Shown piece after piece: positions 28,986 through 38,676 of a stretch of 64,000 nucleotides of DNA. The stretch lies in contig JAOSJT010000001.1 in NCBI GenBank assembly GCA_027493955.1, positions 1,413,131-1,477,130 on the forward strand, in the 5' to 3' direction. Within the stretch, counting starts at the first letter, position 1, and each line of letters opens with the position of its first letter. The notes under the pieces are model-generated. The model saw nothing but the letters and a program-made list of their open reading frames with translations. It made no database searches and had not been told where the DNA came from. This DNA comes from Bacteroidia bacterium (GTDB taxonomy: Bacteria; Bacteroidota; Ignavibacteria; SZUA-365). Position numbers and translations under genes: made by a program.

Positions 28986-31319
28986 ATGGAACAACCCGTC
29001 CCATCCAAGGGCTTCCTCGACCTCCTCAAACACAGCATGATTGTGAAAATCCTGCTCGCTGTGTTTCTCGTTGTCGTTATCGCGATGTTGTACCCGAAAG
29101 GACTGACCTATCAGTACGAGTATCGTGAAGGGGACATCTGGATCGACGAAGATCTTATCGCGCAGTTCGCCTTTGCCGTGTACAGGGATCCCAAAATTGT
29201 GGAGAAAGAGCAACGCGAAGCCGCCATGAACACCCCATGGAGCTTCGACCGATTCCAGAATGTGCGCGCGGTCGTCAGAGACTCCATTGAAAGAAATCTC
29301 GATCATTTGGAGCGGACTGTGCGCGCTGCTCTTAGCACCCGTCCACGGCGGCAGAGGCAGAATTACTACAATACGATTGCGGACAGTCTCGCCCGCAGCA
29401 CCTCCAAACGCATTCAGCCACCACTGACCGGCCCACAGTGGCGCCGATGGCTGGCCCTGCTTGACGGAAGGATCAGTGATGCCGAATTCGCGCGAGCACG
29501 GATGATCGTTCTCGAGCTCGTTGAACAGATGTATTCCAATGGCTACATCGACCGGGAAAAGCCCACCTTTCACCTCGATGTCCTCGCCATCCGTCTCGAC
29601 AGTACGACTGAGCTCCGTACGCCCGTGAAGGATTTTTTTGACAGGAATGAAGCCGGACAGTTTTTGCGACAACGACTGCGCAGTAGTTTTCCGCAGGATA
29701 CGGTATTCGCGGATGCACTCAGCGCGTTGTCCATGAAGTCGCTGATACCCAACGTGTTGTATAATAATGAGCAGACACAGTTTGCCATTCAGGCTGCGGT
29801 CAATAACGTCGCCCGAACAGACGACATCGTAAAATCGAACGAACGCATTGTCAGCAGACACGAACGGGTGACTCCCAACATCAAGCGCAAACTGGATTCC
29901 TACGTTCTCGCAAAGGCCGAGCGTGCGGGTGATTCCAACGAGCTTCTCCTCTTTCTTGGCCGTGCGGGACATACGATTGCGATTCTGTTTCTCCCCGTGA
30001 TATACATCTCTTTGTTCAGAAAGCGTATCATCATGGATAATGCGCGTCTTCTGCTGATCGCAACGATCATTTTACTCATCGCATTCCTGTCCTATCTCAC
30101 CTTCACCCTGTCGCTTGACGGCCCGGTGCAATACCTCATCATTGTCCCGGCCGCGGCGATGCTGCTCACGGTCATTTTTGATTCCCGCGTCGCGTTCTAT
30201 ACCACAGTAACGATCAGTTTTCTCGTCGGGGCCTTACGGGGCAATGAGTACTCGATCATCATTGCGTCCATCCTGGCAGGATCCATGGCGATTTACACCG
30301 TGCGTGATATCAAGAACCGAACGCAAATTTTCCGATCGCTGATGTTCATTTTTCTTGGGTATGCGTTCGCGATAGTGGTGAATGGTTTACAGCGCTCCAT
30401 TTCCCCCGACGTACTCGGCGTCGAGCTGGCATATGCTCTGGCGAATTCTATTCTCTCGCCGGTGTTCACCTTCGGCCTTCTGATTTTCTTCGAGAAGGTC
30501 TTCAGAATCACTACCGACCTCACCCTTCTGGAACTTTCGGATTTCAATCATCCTCTGTTGCGGGATCTCTCGGCCCGCGCTCCCGGGACGTTCCATCACA
30601 GCATCGTCATGGGGACCCTGGCTGAAGCGGCGGCGACGGCCATCGGCGCCAATGCCACACTCGCCCGCGTCGGGGCCTATTACCACGATATCGGCAAAAT
30701 GCTGGAGCCCGAATTCTTTGTCGAAAATCAGATCGGCACACAGAATGTGCACGATTCTCTCGATCCGAAATCCAGTGCCCGGCACATCATGGACCATGTA
30801 CTCCGCGGGATCGAGCTGGCGAAAGAACATAACATTCCCGACCGCGTCATCGAGTTCATCCCCGCACACCACGGCACCACGCTCGTCAGCTATTTCTACG
30901 AAAAGGAGCGTGCCGGCGGAGATCCGGATACGCCACAGGCGGATTTCCGCTACGGTGGTCCGCGTCCATCCTCCAAAGAAACGGCTATTGTGATGCTTGC
31001 CGACACCATCGAGGCAGCGACGAGAGCGATCGAGGAACCGACCATCGACAAGATTCGCGATCTTATTGACCGTATCGTCGCGAAGCGTCTCGCCGAAGGT
31101 GAGTTGAATGACAGCGATCTGACGTTCCGCGAGTTGACCATCGTGAAGAGCAGTTTCCTGAACATCCTGACCGGCATTCATCATTCACGCATCAAGTATC
31201 CGAGCGAGGAAGATGCGAAAGCGGCGAAAAAGATCGCGGAGCGCACGTCGAGGCTCCTTAACCTCCCATCCACAGCCGATGCGCTGCAACAGCGTCTGAA
31301 AAAACTCGATTCGTTCTGA
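28986..31319 (+). CDS. 7TM-HD phosphohydrolase (PgpH/YqfF type)
   Basis: The 777-residue membrane protein has an N-terminal helix (about 15-37), a large extracytoplasmic 7TMR-HDED domain (about 45-315), seven transmembrane helices (about 325-505), and a cytoplasmic HD domain (about 530-740). The latter includes FHHSIVMGTLAE, AYYHDIGKM with the HD pair, FIPAHHGTTLVSYFY and VMLADTIEAATRA. This is the architecture of PgpH, which hydrolyses the second messenger c-di-AMP in Gram-positives; in this lineage the substrate is presumed similar. It stands 3 bp upstream of the tyrosine recombinase gene. Confidence 0.93.
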   Translation: MEQPVPSKGFLDLLKHSMIVKILLAVFLVVVIAMLYPKGLTYQYEYREGDIWIDEDLIAQFAFAVYRDPKIVEKEQREAAMNTPWSFDRFQNVRAVVRDSIERNLDHLERTVRAALSTRPRRQRQNYYNTIADSLARSTSKRIQPPLTGPQWRRWLALLDGRISDAEFARARMIVLELVEQMYSNGYIDREKPTFHLDVLAIRLDSTTELRTPVKDFFDRNEAGQFLRQRLRSSFPQDTVFADALSALSMKSLIPNVLYNNEQTQFAIQAAVNNVARTDDIVKSNERIVSRHERVTPNIKRKLDSYVLAKAERAGDSNELLLFLGRAGHTIAILFLPVIYISLFRKRIIMDNARLLLIATIILLIAFLSYLTFTLSLDGPVQYLIIVPAAAMLLTVIFDSRVAFYTTVTISFLVGALRGNEYSIIIASILAGSMAIYTVRDIKNRTQIFRSLMFIFLGYAFAIVVNGLQRSISPDVLGVELAYALANSILSPVFTFGLLIFFEKVFRITTDLTLLELSDFNHPLLRDLSARAPGTFHHSIVMGTLAEAAATAIGANATLARVGAYYHDIGKMLEPEFFVENQIGTQNVHDSLDPKSSARHIMDHVLRGIELAKEHNIPDRVIEFIPAHHGTTLVSYFYEKERAGGDPDTPQADFRYGGPRPSSKETAIVMLADTIEAATRAIEEPTIDKIRDLIDRIVAKRLAEGELNDSDLTFRELTIVKSSFLNILTGIHHSRIKYPSEEDAKAAKKIAERTSRLLNLPSTADALQQRLKKLDSF

Positions 31320-31322
31320 CCC

Positions 31323-32225
31323 ATGCCCTCGTTTGCATCCGTTCTTACGGCATTCAAAACCTACATTGCTCTCGAACGCGGCTTCGCCTCCAACTCCATC
31401 GATGGCTACATGCGCGACATCGTTCGTTATACACAATGGATGGCAGATCAGGGCGGGATCGACAATCCCGGCCACATCAGCATGACCGATGTGACGCGTT
31501 ACCTGAAACTCCTGGCAGATACCGGTCTTGCCGCAGCTTCCCTCTCGCGCACGATTTCGACCATCCGGCATTTCCATCGCTTCCTCCTCGACGAGGGCTA
31601 CGCGCAGACGAATGCAGCCGAACTGATAGATACACCCGCGCTCACCAGGCATCTCCCCATGGTGCTGACGCAGGATGAAATGCTGCGCATTCTCGAGCAA
31701 CCGGATACCTCCACTACGCTGGGCACACGCGACAAAGCGCTCCTCGAAATGCTGTACGCAACCGGAATGCGCGTCTCCGAGCTCATCTCCCTCGCATTTG
31801 AACACTTCCTCCTGCCGGAAGCCTTGATACGTATTCTCGGAAAAGGCGGCAAGGAGCGCATCGTTCCGGTGGGAAGAGAAGCGATTGAGCGGACACAGCG
31901 CTATATTACACATGTCCGTCCCCGACTCAGCAGGCGGGACAAACCAACAACAGTCATTTTTCTCAATCACCGGGGCGGTCCGCTGACACGGATGTCCATA
32001 TTGAATTTCGTAAAGAAGTACGCATTATCCGCAGGTATCGCGACAGACGTGCACCCGCACACGTTCAGGCACAGCTTCGCAACGCATTTACTCGAAGGCG
32101 GAGCCGATTTACGATCCGTACAGGAGATGCTCGGGCACTCCGATATCAGCACAACGCAGATCTATACGCACATTGACCGTGACTATCTTAAAGAAGTCCA
32201 CACCACCTACCATCCACGCGCCTGA
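31323..32225 (+). CDS. xerD: XerD-type tyrosine recombinase
   Basis: The 300-residue integrase-family protein has an N-terminal SAM-like domain and a catalytic domain with all active-site residues: Arg in ATGMRVSEL, Lys in [27 protein letters not shown], the [14 protein letters not shown] segment with His and Tyr nucleophile. Length and motifs fit chromosome-dimer resolvases XerC/XerD rather than phage integrases, and there are no mobile-element signs around. The ATG begins 3 bp after the preceding stop. Confidence 0.93.
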   Translation: MPSFASVLTAFKTYIALERGFASNSIDGYMRDIVRYTQWMADQGGIDNPGHISMTDVTRYLKLLADTGLAAASLSRTISTIRHFHRFLLDEGYAQTNAAELIDTPALTRHLPMVLTQDEMLRILEQPDTSTTLGTRDKALLEMLYATGMRVSELISLAFEHFLLPEALIRILGKGGKERIVPVGREAIERTQRYITHVRPRLSRRDKPTTVIFLNHRGGPLTRMSILNFVKKYALSAGIATDVHPHTFRHSFATHLLEGGADLRSVQEMLGHSDISTTQIYTHIDRDYLKEVHTTYHPRA

Positions 32226-32248
32226 ATGTATTTCCCTGTGAGCTCCAC

Positions 32249-32875
32249 ATGTTCATTTCGTTCGAAGGAATAGATTTCTGCGGCAAGACGACGCAGATAG
32301 AGCGTCTGGCCAGCATCATGGAAAAGAGAGGCGAGCGATGCCTGCTCGTCCGGGAACCCGGCGGAACGGTGTTGTCGGAACAGATCAGAGCGATGTTGCT
32401 GGACAAGGGACACATCGCGATGCATGCGGTAACGGAATTGCTCCTTTTTTCCGCCGCCAGATCTCAACTCGTGCAGGAGATCATCATTCCGGCACTGCAG
32501 CGAGGGGAGCATGTGATTGCAGATCGCTTCTTCGATTCCACAACCGCCTATCAGGGTTTTGGGCGGGGTCTGGACATAGAACGCATACTCTCGCTGCATG
32601 ATACCGCTGCGCATGGAATCATACCCGATCGCACGCTGTTCATCGATATCAGCGTTGAAGAAAGCTTCAGACGCCGCGTCGCCGACGGCAGAGCAACGGA
32701 CCGGATGGAACAGGCTGATTTCACCTTTTTCGAACGCGTGAGAAATGGCTATCACGCGCTCGCACGGCGTTACCCGGGCAGGATCACCTTGCTCGACGGC
32801 ATGCAAAGCATCGACGCGATAGCGCATCGCATCGAATCCCTGCTCTCTTCTCCAGAAAAGGACGCAATGCAGTGA
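32249..32875 (+). CDS. tmk: Thymidylate kinase
   Basis: The 208-residue enzyme phosphorylates dTMP to dTDP. It has the P-loop FEGIDFCGKTTQ, LLVREPGGTVLSEQIR, the ADRFFDSTTAYQGFGRG substrate loop, and a RVADGRATDRME lid. The P-loop carries FC where most relatives have GSG- or GAG-type residues, a small deviation. It overlaps the next gene start by 4 bp (GTGA). Confidence 0.96.
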   Translation: MFISFEGIDFCGKTTQIERLASIMEKRGERCLLVREPGGTVLSEQIRAMLLDKGHIAMHAVTELLLFSAARSQLVQEIIIPALQRGEHVIADRFFDSTTAYQGFGRGLDIERILSLHDTAAHGIIPDRTLFIDISVEESFRRRVADGRATDRMEQADFTFFERVRNGYHALARRYPGRITLLDGMQSIDAIAHRIESLLSSPEKDAMQ

Positions 32876-34524
32876 TACGCAACATCTTCATGCACAGACT
32901 AGGAATCACGGCACTCGCACTCGGCGTCGCCGCTTTTCTGCTTGCCGCAGGCGATGCGGATCTGCAACGACTGCTGCGAGGTCAGGAACTCATCGTGACG
33001 ATGTACCGTCTCATTCTGTCGGATCATGTCGAGGAAATTCCCCCTGACGACTTGCTGGAGGCCGCGACGAAAGGGATGTTCAGCGCTATCGATCCCTATG
33101 CGGAATTTATCGAGGAACGTGGCAGCGCGGAGATGGACATCCTCAACCGCGGGTCGTATGGAGGGCTCGGGATAAAGGTCCTGACATGGAATAATAAGCA
33201 CTACGTCAGCTTTGTCTACGATGCCGTCAGGACGCTCACGGAGCTGCGCCCCGGCGACATGATCGTGCAGGTGGATTCCATTCGCTTACTCAACGGCAGT
33301 GCACGCGACATGCGTGAATTGCTGCGCGGAACACCCGGCACACCGGTGTCGATTCGGATAGTGCGTCCTGGTACATCCGATACTCTCACAATCAACACGA
33401 TGCGGCGCAGTGTCGAGGTAACACCGCTCGCGTATGCCGAGCTTCTCGACAACGAGATCGCGTACGTCAAGCTCGCGCGATTCTCCCGTTTCGCCGCAGA
33501 TTCCTTGCGGACCACCTTGCGCGGCATGATGCGCGAAAAACCACTCAAGGGCGTCATACTCGATCTTCGCGACAATCCCGGTGGACTGCTCGAGAGTGCG
33601 GTAGCTGTCGTAAGTCTCTTCGTGCCTCCCGGTCAACCCGTTGTCAGCATGCGGGGGCGTGATCCTTCCAAGGAGCGGCATTATGCTTCACTGCCCTCCC
33701 CCATCGCCGAGAACATACCCATCGCCGTGCTCGTCAACAAGCGCAGCGCAAGCGCCAGCGAGATCGTCGCGGGCGCTATTCAGGATCTGGATCGTGGTAT
33801 CGTGCTCGGGAACCGTACCTTCGGCAAGGGTCTGGTGCAGAACATTCTTCAGATGAATTACCGGACCTCGCTGAAACTGACCACGGCAAAATATTACCTC
33901 CCCTCGGGTCGCTGCATTCAACGATTTCAGTACGTGGGAGGGAAAGCTGTCACCGCAGAAGGAATAGACAGCATCGGAGCTACGTTCCGCACTCTGAAAC
34001 TCGCACGCACGGTCAGACAGTCCACCGGCATCGTACCGGATCTGTCGGTACCGGACGATTCCCTGCAAGGCCCACTGCGTTGTCTCAATACTGCGCACGC
34101 CGTGTTCTTTTTTGTGAGCGATTATCTCAATACCCATGCCCGGGCACTTCCCCAGGGCGAAGCAGCACTTCAGCGGGAGTTCTCCGGATGGCTTGCCCGC
34201 AACGATCACTGTCTGGATACCGAACTCCAGGATCAGTATTCCGCACTGTTACAGCACGCCGAGCAATACCACGTTGACAAAGCTGCCCTCAACGCGCTGC
34301 GTGCCCTCGAAGGCAGGCTTGTCGTGGACAGCGATCTCGTTGTCAGGAAATACTGGAAGTGGCTGAAGCGCGAGATTGAACTGGAATTCGCACTGCAATC
34401 TTCTGGTGAACGTGCGCAGATCGTTCGCGCACTTCAGGACGATCAACTGGCGCAGACCGCCAGGGCATTGCTCCGCGATGACAAGCGGTTTCACGCAACG
34501 CTTAAAAGCGGTCCGGAGTACTGA
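32872..34524 (+). CDS. S41 carboxyl-terminal processing protease
   Basis: The 550-residue protease starts at a GTG that overlaps the tmk stop. It has an N-terminal hydrophobic helix (signal peptide or anchor, residues about 8-25), a PDZ domain (about 95-175) and the S41 catalytic domain. The nucleophile serine is in KRSASASEIVAGA and the lysine base in NRTFGKGLVQ, with DLRDNPGGLLESAV upstream. A C-terminal helical extension of about 170 residues follows. CtpA-type enzymes trim or degrade periplasmic and secreted proteins. Confidence 0.95.
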   Translation: MIRNIFMHRLGITALALGVAAFLLAAGDADLQRLLRGQELIVTMYRLILSDHVEEIPPDDLLEAATKGMFSAIDPYAEFIEERGSAEMDILNRGSYGGLGIKVLTWNNKHYVSFVYDAVRTLTELRPGDMIVQVDSIRLLNGSARDMRELLRGTPGTPVSIRIVRPGTSDTLTINTMRRSVEVTPLAYAELLDNEIAYVKLARFSRFAADSLRTTLRGMMREKPLKGVILDLRDNPGGLLESAVAVVSLFVPPGQPVVSMRGRDPSKERHYASLPSPIAENIPIAVLVNKRSASASEIVAGAIQDLDRGIVLGNRTFGKGLVQNILQMNYRTSLKLTTAKYYLPSGRCIQRFQYVGGKAVTAEGIDSIGATFRTLKLARTVRQSTGIVPDLSVPDDSLQGPLRCLNTAHAVFFFVSDYLNTHARALPQGEAALQREFSGWLARNDHCLDTELQDQYSALLQHAEQYHVDKAALNALRALEGRLVVDSDLVVRKYWKWLKREIELEFALQSSGERAQIVRALQDDQLAQTARALLRDDKRFHATLKSGPEY

Positions 34525-34722
34525 TTTGATTTGCCTGACGCGATTCCCTGAACGCGTCATCGCAGCATGACACCTGGCACCATAACCCTGCGTCTGCCGC
34601 CTTCACGGCAGCAGGTGCATGGTATCCCGTCCGCATCGCAAAAACAGTGGACACTCGGGTGATACCCGGTCACTTCCTCTTCACCATCCACAGAACATTC
34701 TTGACGTCTGCTGAATGACAGC

Positions 34723-34746
34723 ACTCCCGAGCCTGGACCCGGGAGT
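34723..34746 (-). other. Palindrome downstream of the SOD remnant
   Basis: ACTCCCG and CGGGAGT form a perfect 7-bp stem with a ten-base loop, 24 bp beyond the end of the superoxide dismutase remnant. No U-run follows on either strand, so it is a weak terminator candidate. Confidence 0.35.
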
Positions 34747-34769
34747 ACTCTATGATCATCTCGTGCATG

Positions 34770-35399
34770 TCAGCAGTTGCCGCCGAAACGAAGCCAGTGC
34801 TGCTTAATACGTCCACAGTGAACACGTGCGATGAAATTGTCGATGTATGCTGCGCTTCCGGGGCCATCCTTGTGATAGAATCATGCTCGAAGGCGTCGCA
34901 CGCAATCAGGGGAATACCTCCCCAAATCTCTCGGTAGCGGTGCTCGTCTGCGAGGACGTTCAAAAGGAGTCCGCTGTACAATGGATCAAAAACGAGCAGT
35001 CCCTACCAGCTCAGTTTCGCGGAAAGCGCAAAGGCCTTGAAATCAACCTTCCACGCATCGAAAGAGCCGAAGTGACGGACGATGGCCGCGAGCACTTCCG
35101 GACCTTTTGAGGGGTCGCCATCACCGCCGAGGTCATTCCAGTACACATCGTGCAGTAGTGCGCCGGAGTGGTTCCAGGTTAGCGTCGTTTGAGTTCTCCG
35201 ATTTCGCGTCGTTGCCGTTTACAGCGCCGTGATCCGCTGTTTCGAGTCCCTGTGCAATGGCTTTCCGGGATGCGACGTATCTGTTGTTACGCCTGTTGCA
35301 GTGCCAGTCGGAGGTCTCCGGGGAGAGCACACCCTAGGGCAGCGGCTGCGCTTCCTCCTCCGTACAGGGTCTGAGATTGAACGCCCATTCGTACGCCAT
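34770..35399 (-). pseudogene. Decayed Fe/Mn superoxide dismutase gene
   Basis: Reading the minus strand from an ATG at 35399 and switching frame where needed gives a nearly full-length superoxide dismutase. Parts seen are MAYEWAFNL, LSPETSDWH, GLETADHGAVNGN, WNHSGALLHDVYWNDLGGDG, FGSFDAWKVDFKAFALSAKLS, LLVFDPLYSGLLLNVLADEH, IWGGIPLIACDAFEHDS and YHKDGPGSAAYIDNFIARVH, ending at a TGA at 34770. Lesions are a TAG at 35334-35336, a TAG at 35003-35005 where the GWG motif belongs, and apparent one-base deletions near 35201, 35180 and 34878. The usual HHxxYV segment reads NNRYV, and a conserved Trp reads Cys. These several independent lesions argue against sequencing error. The remaining frame fragments are not functional genes. 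Confidence 0.88.
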
Positions 35400-35488
35400 C
35401 ATGTACTCTTCTCATTGTTCATCAGGATGTGCCGGGTCGGCTGTTTCCATATAAGACAAGCGGTACGTGATTAGTTTACAAATAGTAC

Positions 35489-35520
35489 AAAAAAAGCGCC
35501 ACCGCATTTTGCAGTGGCGC
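35489..35520 (-). terminator. Rho-independent terminator of the HesB/IscA gene
   Basis: On the minus strand GCGCCAC and GTGGCGC form a 7-bp stem around TGCAAAATGCG-type loop bases, followed by seven T residues. It lies 24 bp after the stop of the gene at 35544-35900. Confidence 0.85.
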
Positions 35521-35543
35521 GGGGATTCCGGTATCGGGCGGGC

Positions 35544-35900
35544 TCAGACGCCGAACGAGGATCCGCAGCCGCACGTGCGTACGGCATTGGGATTATTGAA
35601 GACGAAGCCCCTGCCCTGCAGACCATCGGTATAGTCCAGTTCGGTGCCATCGAGATAATACAGGCTCTTTGCGTCGACGACAAGCTTGACGCCCTGAATC
35701 TCCAGCAACTCATCGGAGTCGCGGAAATCTCCGTCAAAGCCGAGAGAATACGAAAGGCCGGAACATCCGCCTCCTTTGACGCCGATGCGCAGGCGATATT
35801 CGTCCGGGATGGCGTTCTCCTGGCGAATGTTGGTGATCTCCGCGACGGCTTTTTCGGTAAGAGTGATCTCGCCGATGTGTTCTTCTATGTGTTCTGACAT
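35544..35900 (-). CDS. HesB/IscA-family iron-sulfur assembly protein
   Basis: The 118-residue A-type carrier has the three conserved cysteines: Cys46 in VKGGGCSGLSY and Cys110 and Cys112 in TCGCGSSF. These proteins hold and hand over [2Fe-2S] or [4Fe-4S] clusters to apoproteins, here plausibly including the HybA-like ferredoxin and other iron-sulfur enzymes. Length is typical (107-120). A strong terminator follows; the promoter region is the 64-bp gap to the small gene at 35965. Confidence 0.95.
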   Translation of the reverse strand: MSEHIEEHIGEITLTEKAVAEITNIRQENAIPDEYRLRIGVKGGGCSGLSYSLGFDGDFRDSDELLEIQGVKLVVDAKSLYYLDGTELDYTDGLQGRGFVFNNPNAVRTCGCGSSFGV

Positions 35901-35964
35901 GTCGGGCTCCTGACTGGCTGAGTGCGATAACGTGTGTTTATCTGTTGCTTGTTCTTCGTGCTTG

Positions 35965-36276
35965 CTACGCAGCTGCTTCCTTCGATGCTGCCGCCTCTTT
36001 CACCACGCGCGGACGAAGGTAACGCTCGTGATGCAGAATCCAGGTATTGCGGGAGTGCGGACGAAGTATGCTACGCTGCTCCAGGTCTGCGATAACCTGC
36101 CGGGCGATGTCATCAGCCTTCCGCGTACCGACGTCCACGCCCTCTTTCGCCCTGAAGTAATCGCGGACACCGTACTGAAAATCCCGGTAAAAAATGTTGC
36201 TCAGGTGAAATACAGGAAATCCGTGTTCCCGCATGAAATCGAGAAGTTCAGTATCCCGGCCGATGATGTTCTGCAT
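35965..36276 (-). CDS. Small conserved-looking protein of unknown function
   Basis: The 103-residue product starts MQNIIGRDTELLDFM, chosen because an AGGAG site lies 8 bases before this ATG; an upstream in-frame ATG at 36294 lacks one. The sequence is mixed alpha/beta with aromatic-rich FPVFHLSNIFYRDFQYGVRDYF and a basic region LRPHSRNTWILHHERYLRPRVVKEAA. It has no signal peptide, membrane helix or cysteine. I do not recognise the family. It precedes the iron-sulfur carrier gene in the same direction, 64 bp away, so they may share a transcript. Confidence 0.75.
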   Translation of the reverse strand: MQNIIGRDTELLDFMREHGFPVFHLSNIFYRDFQYGVRDYFRAKEGVDVGTRKADDIARQVIADLEQRSILRPHSRNTWILHHERYLRPRVVKEAAASKEAAA

Positions 36277-36459
36277 GTACAATACTCCTGACATAAAATT
36301 CAATCCGTAATATACAAAACACGGAGTCAAAATTTGTGGTTCCTCCTCAGAACGTCCTTCCCGGGAGCACCTCGAGGGGATTGTCCGCACGGCGAGGGCT
36401 TGAGCCGCAGAGGAGCTACGCTCCGCATCGTCCATATTCCAGAGGTTTTTCCGGATTGA

Positions 36460-37125
36460 ATGACAGGCAGGGATTCCGTAACTTGTTGTTTTGTCTCACG
36501 TGCGCGAACGTCGGTGAACATTTCGGTATTCGTCTCCGGTAGAGGATCCAACCTGCGGGCCATTCACGCGGCTGTACAGCGGGGCGAGCTCGATGCACGG
36601 CTGCGTCTGGTCATTTCCAACAGATCGGACTCCCCTGCTCTCGATTTCGGGCGGACTATCGGCGCACAGACGACATCATTGGCCGACACCGCACCCGGGA
36701 GTGAAGAAGAGACCGCCCGAATACTGGACGTGCTTCGACAGGTCGAGACGGAGTTTATCGTTCTTGCCGGTTACATGAGAATGATTCCGGAGAAGGTGGT
36801 GAAGCAATACCACCAGCGCATTGTGAACATTCATCCCGCTCTTCTGCCTTCGTTCGGAGGGAAAGGGATGTATGGGCACAAGGTTCACGAAGCCGTTCTC
36901 GCTGCCGGAGTGAAAGTCTCGGGCGCAACCGTACACCTGGTAAATGAGGAGTATGACCGCGGTCCCATCGTCATGCAACAGTGCGTTCCGGTGCTGGATA
37001 GCGATACACCCGAAACACTAGCGGCCCGGGTACTCGAAGTGGAACACGCGCTGTACTCCCGCGCCCTACAATTGCTCATCTCCGGTCGCATCCGGATCAC
37101 AGAAAACAGAACCTTTATCCAATGA
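36460..37125 (+). CDS. purN: Phosphoribosylglycinamide formyltransferase PurN
   Basis: The 221-residue enzyme transfers a formyl group from 10-formyl-THF to GAR in purine synthesis. It has ISVFVSGRGSNLRAIHAAV, the VLAGYMRMIPEKVV region, NIHPALLPSFGGKGMYG with the catalytic Asn-His, and GATVHLVNEEYDRGPIV with the catalytic Asp. The conserved protein begins at residue 19, so a GTG at 36514 is the alternative start. It overlaps purH by 4 bp, which confirms a purine operon. Confidence 0.95.
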   Translation: MTGRDSVTCCFVSRARTSVNISVFVSGRGSNLRAIHAAVQRGELDARLRLVISNRSDSPALDFGRTIGAQTTSLADTAPGSEEETARILDVLRQVETEFIVLAGYMRMIPEKVVKQYHQRIVNIHPALLPSFGGKGMYGHKVHEAVLAAGVKVSGATVHLVNEEYDRGPIVMQQCVPVLDSDTPETLAARVLEVEHALYSRALQLLISGRIRITENRTFIQ

Positions 37126-38663
37126 ATGCACTTCCTATCAGACGCGCACTTATCAGTGTCTACGACAAAAGCGGCATAGTCGGCTTTGCCCGCGCGTTAC
37201 AGGCCGCAGGGATCGAAATTCTCTCCACAGGCGGTACCGCCCAAATGCTGCAGGAGTACGGCATCGCCGTAACGCTTGTACAGGACGTCACAGGCTTTCC
37301 TGAAATGCTCGATGGCCGCGTCAAGACGTTGCACCCCGCGATTCATGCCGGATTGCTGGCACGTCGCGACCGCCCTGACCATCTCGCCGTAATCGCCGAG
37401 CACGGTATCGTACCGATCGATCTCGTCGTCATCAACCTCTATCCGTTTTCGAAGACGGTGGACTCCGGAGCCCGCGAGGAAGAATGCATCGAACAGATAG
37501 ACATCGGTGGTCCGGCGATGATACGGTCCGCTTCCAAGAACCATGCCGCTGTGACCGTGGTGTGCGATCCGGAGGATTATGACACCGTCCTGCGCGCAGT
37601 TACCGAGCATGGGACCACCACGCTGTCCATGCGCAGGGAACTTGCGGGAAAGGCCTTCGCGCATACCGCTCACTACGATCACGCGATCGCATCCTGGCTT
37701 GAACGCGGCAGCGACCACACCGCAGCACTCCCGACACGGCTGCTCATCTCGGCGGAGAAGGTGGCTGATCTTCGCTACGGAGAGAATCCGCATCAGCCGG
37801 CTGCGCTGTACGGCGGTTTCTTCGACGATTTTGTCAAATTGCATGGGAAAGAGCTCTCCTATAACAATATCGTGGACATCGAAGCGGCGTCGCATTTGTG
37901 CGACGAATTCGACGCCGCGGCCGCCGTTATCGTCAAGCACACAAATCCATGCGGCTGCGCGACGGCCTCTTCCCTGCTTGCCGCATGGCACGATGCTCTG
38001 GCCACGGATCCCGTATCCGCTTACGGCGGTATTGTCGCCTTCAATCGCGAAGTGGACGTGCAAACCGCCGAGGCGCTCAATCAGCTGTTCACGGAAGTGG
38101 TGATCGCGCCCGCGTTCGCATCCGACGCTCTCGACATCCTTCAACGCAAACGTGACCGTCGTCTGATCAAGAAAATCGTTCACGACCAAGCCAGTCCCGG
38201 AGTGCAGGTAAAATCCATTCGAAATGGTTATCTTTGTCAGCTGGACGATACGGCCCCGATTCAGGAAACGGAATGGAAGGTCGTGACCATGCGTACGCCG
38301 GATGCAGCCGAATTTGCCGCACTGCGCTTTGCCTGGAGAGTCGCCCGGCACGTGAAATCGAATGCCATCGTCTACGCCAGGGATAGCAGGACACTGGGCA
38401 TTGGCGCGGGACAAATGTCGCGCGTCGATTCCAGCAGAATTGCTGTTTCAAAGGCCGGAAACGCCGGACTTGAACTCACTGCTTCGGTCGTCGCTTCCGA
38501 CGCGTTTTTTCCTTTCGCAGACGGCCTGCTGGAAGCCGTGCACGCCGGAGCCACCGCGGTCATTCAGCCCGGAGGCTCGGTGCGCGATCAGGAAGTCATT
38601 GAAGCAGCGGATGCGCACAACATAGCGATGGTGTTCACCGGTACTCGTCATTTCAAGCATTGA
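37122..38663 (+). CDS. purH: Bifunctional PurH (AICAR transformylase / IMP cyclohydrolase)
   Basis: The 513-residue enzyme performs the last two steps of IMP synthesis. The N-terminal MGS-like cyclohydrolase domain (about 1-145) shows RALISVYDKSGIVGFARAL, LSTGGTAQ and GRVKTLHPAIHAGLLARRD. The transformylase domain has LRYGENPHQPAALYG, ELSYNNIVDIEAA, VIVKHTNPCGCA with the catalytic His, and a C-terminal QPGGSVRDQEVIEAAD and MVFTGTRHFKH end. It shares an operon with purN and is followed by mreB after 13 bp. Confidence 0.97.
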   Translation: MNALPIRRALISVYDKSGIVGFARALQAAGIEILSTGGTAQMLQEYGIAVTLVQDVTGFPEMLDGRVKTLHPAIHAGLLARRDRPDHLAVIAEHGIVPIDLVVINLYPFSKTVDSGAREEECIEQIDIGGPAMIRSASKNHAAVTVVCDPEDYDTVLRAVTEHGTTTLSMRRELAGKAFAHTAHYDHAIASWLERGSDHTAALPTRLLISAEKVADLRYGENPHQPAALYGGFFDDFVKLHGKELSYNNIVDIEAASHLCDEFDAAAAVIVKHTNPCGCATASSLLAAWHDALATDPVSAYGGIVAFNREVDVQTAEALNQLFTEVVIAPAFASDALDILQRKRDRRLIKKIVHDQASPGVQVKSIRNGYLCQLDDTAPIQETEWKVVTMRTPDAAEFAALRFAWRVARHVKSNAIVYARDSRTLGIGAGQMSRVDSSRIAVSKAGNAGLELTASVVASDAFFPFADGLLEAVHAGATAVIQPGGSVRDQEVIEAADAHNIAMVFTGTRHFKH

Positions 38664-38676
38664 TGCAAAAAATACT

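Noticed and set aside
28362-29972. A long open frame of about 536 codons on the minus strand
   Set aside because: It lies antisense across the HAD hydrolase and the PgpH-type gene, both strongly supported on the plus strand. Its composition is histidine- and glycine-rich noise.
31323-32225. Tyrosine recombinase as part of a mobile element
   Set aside because: Length and motifs fit XerC/XerD, it sits in a tight housekeeping operon, and no flanking attachment repeats or phage genes are seen.
37197-38414. A minus-strand open frame of about 405 codons
   Set aside because: It is antisense to purH, whose motifs are intact.
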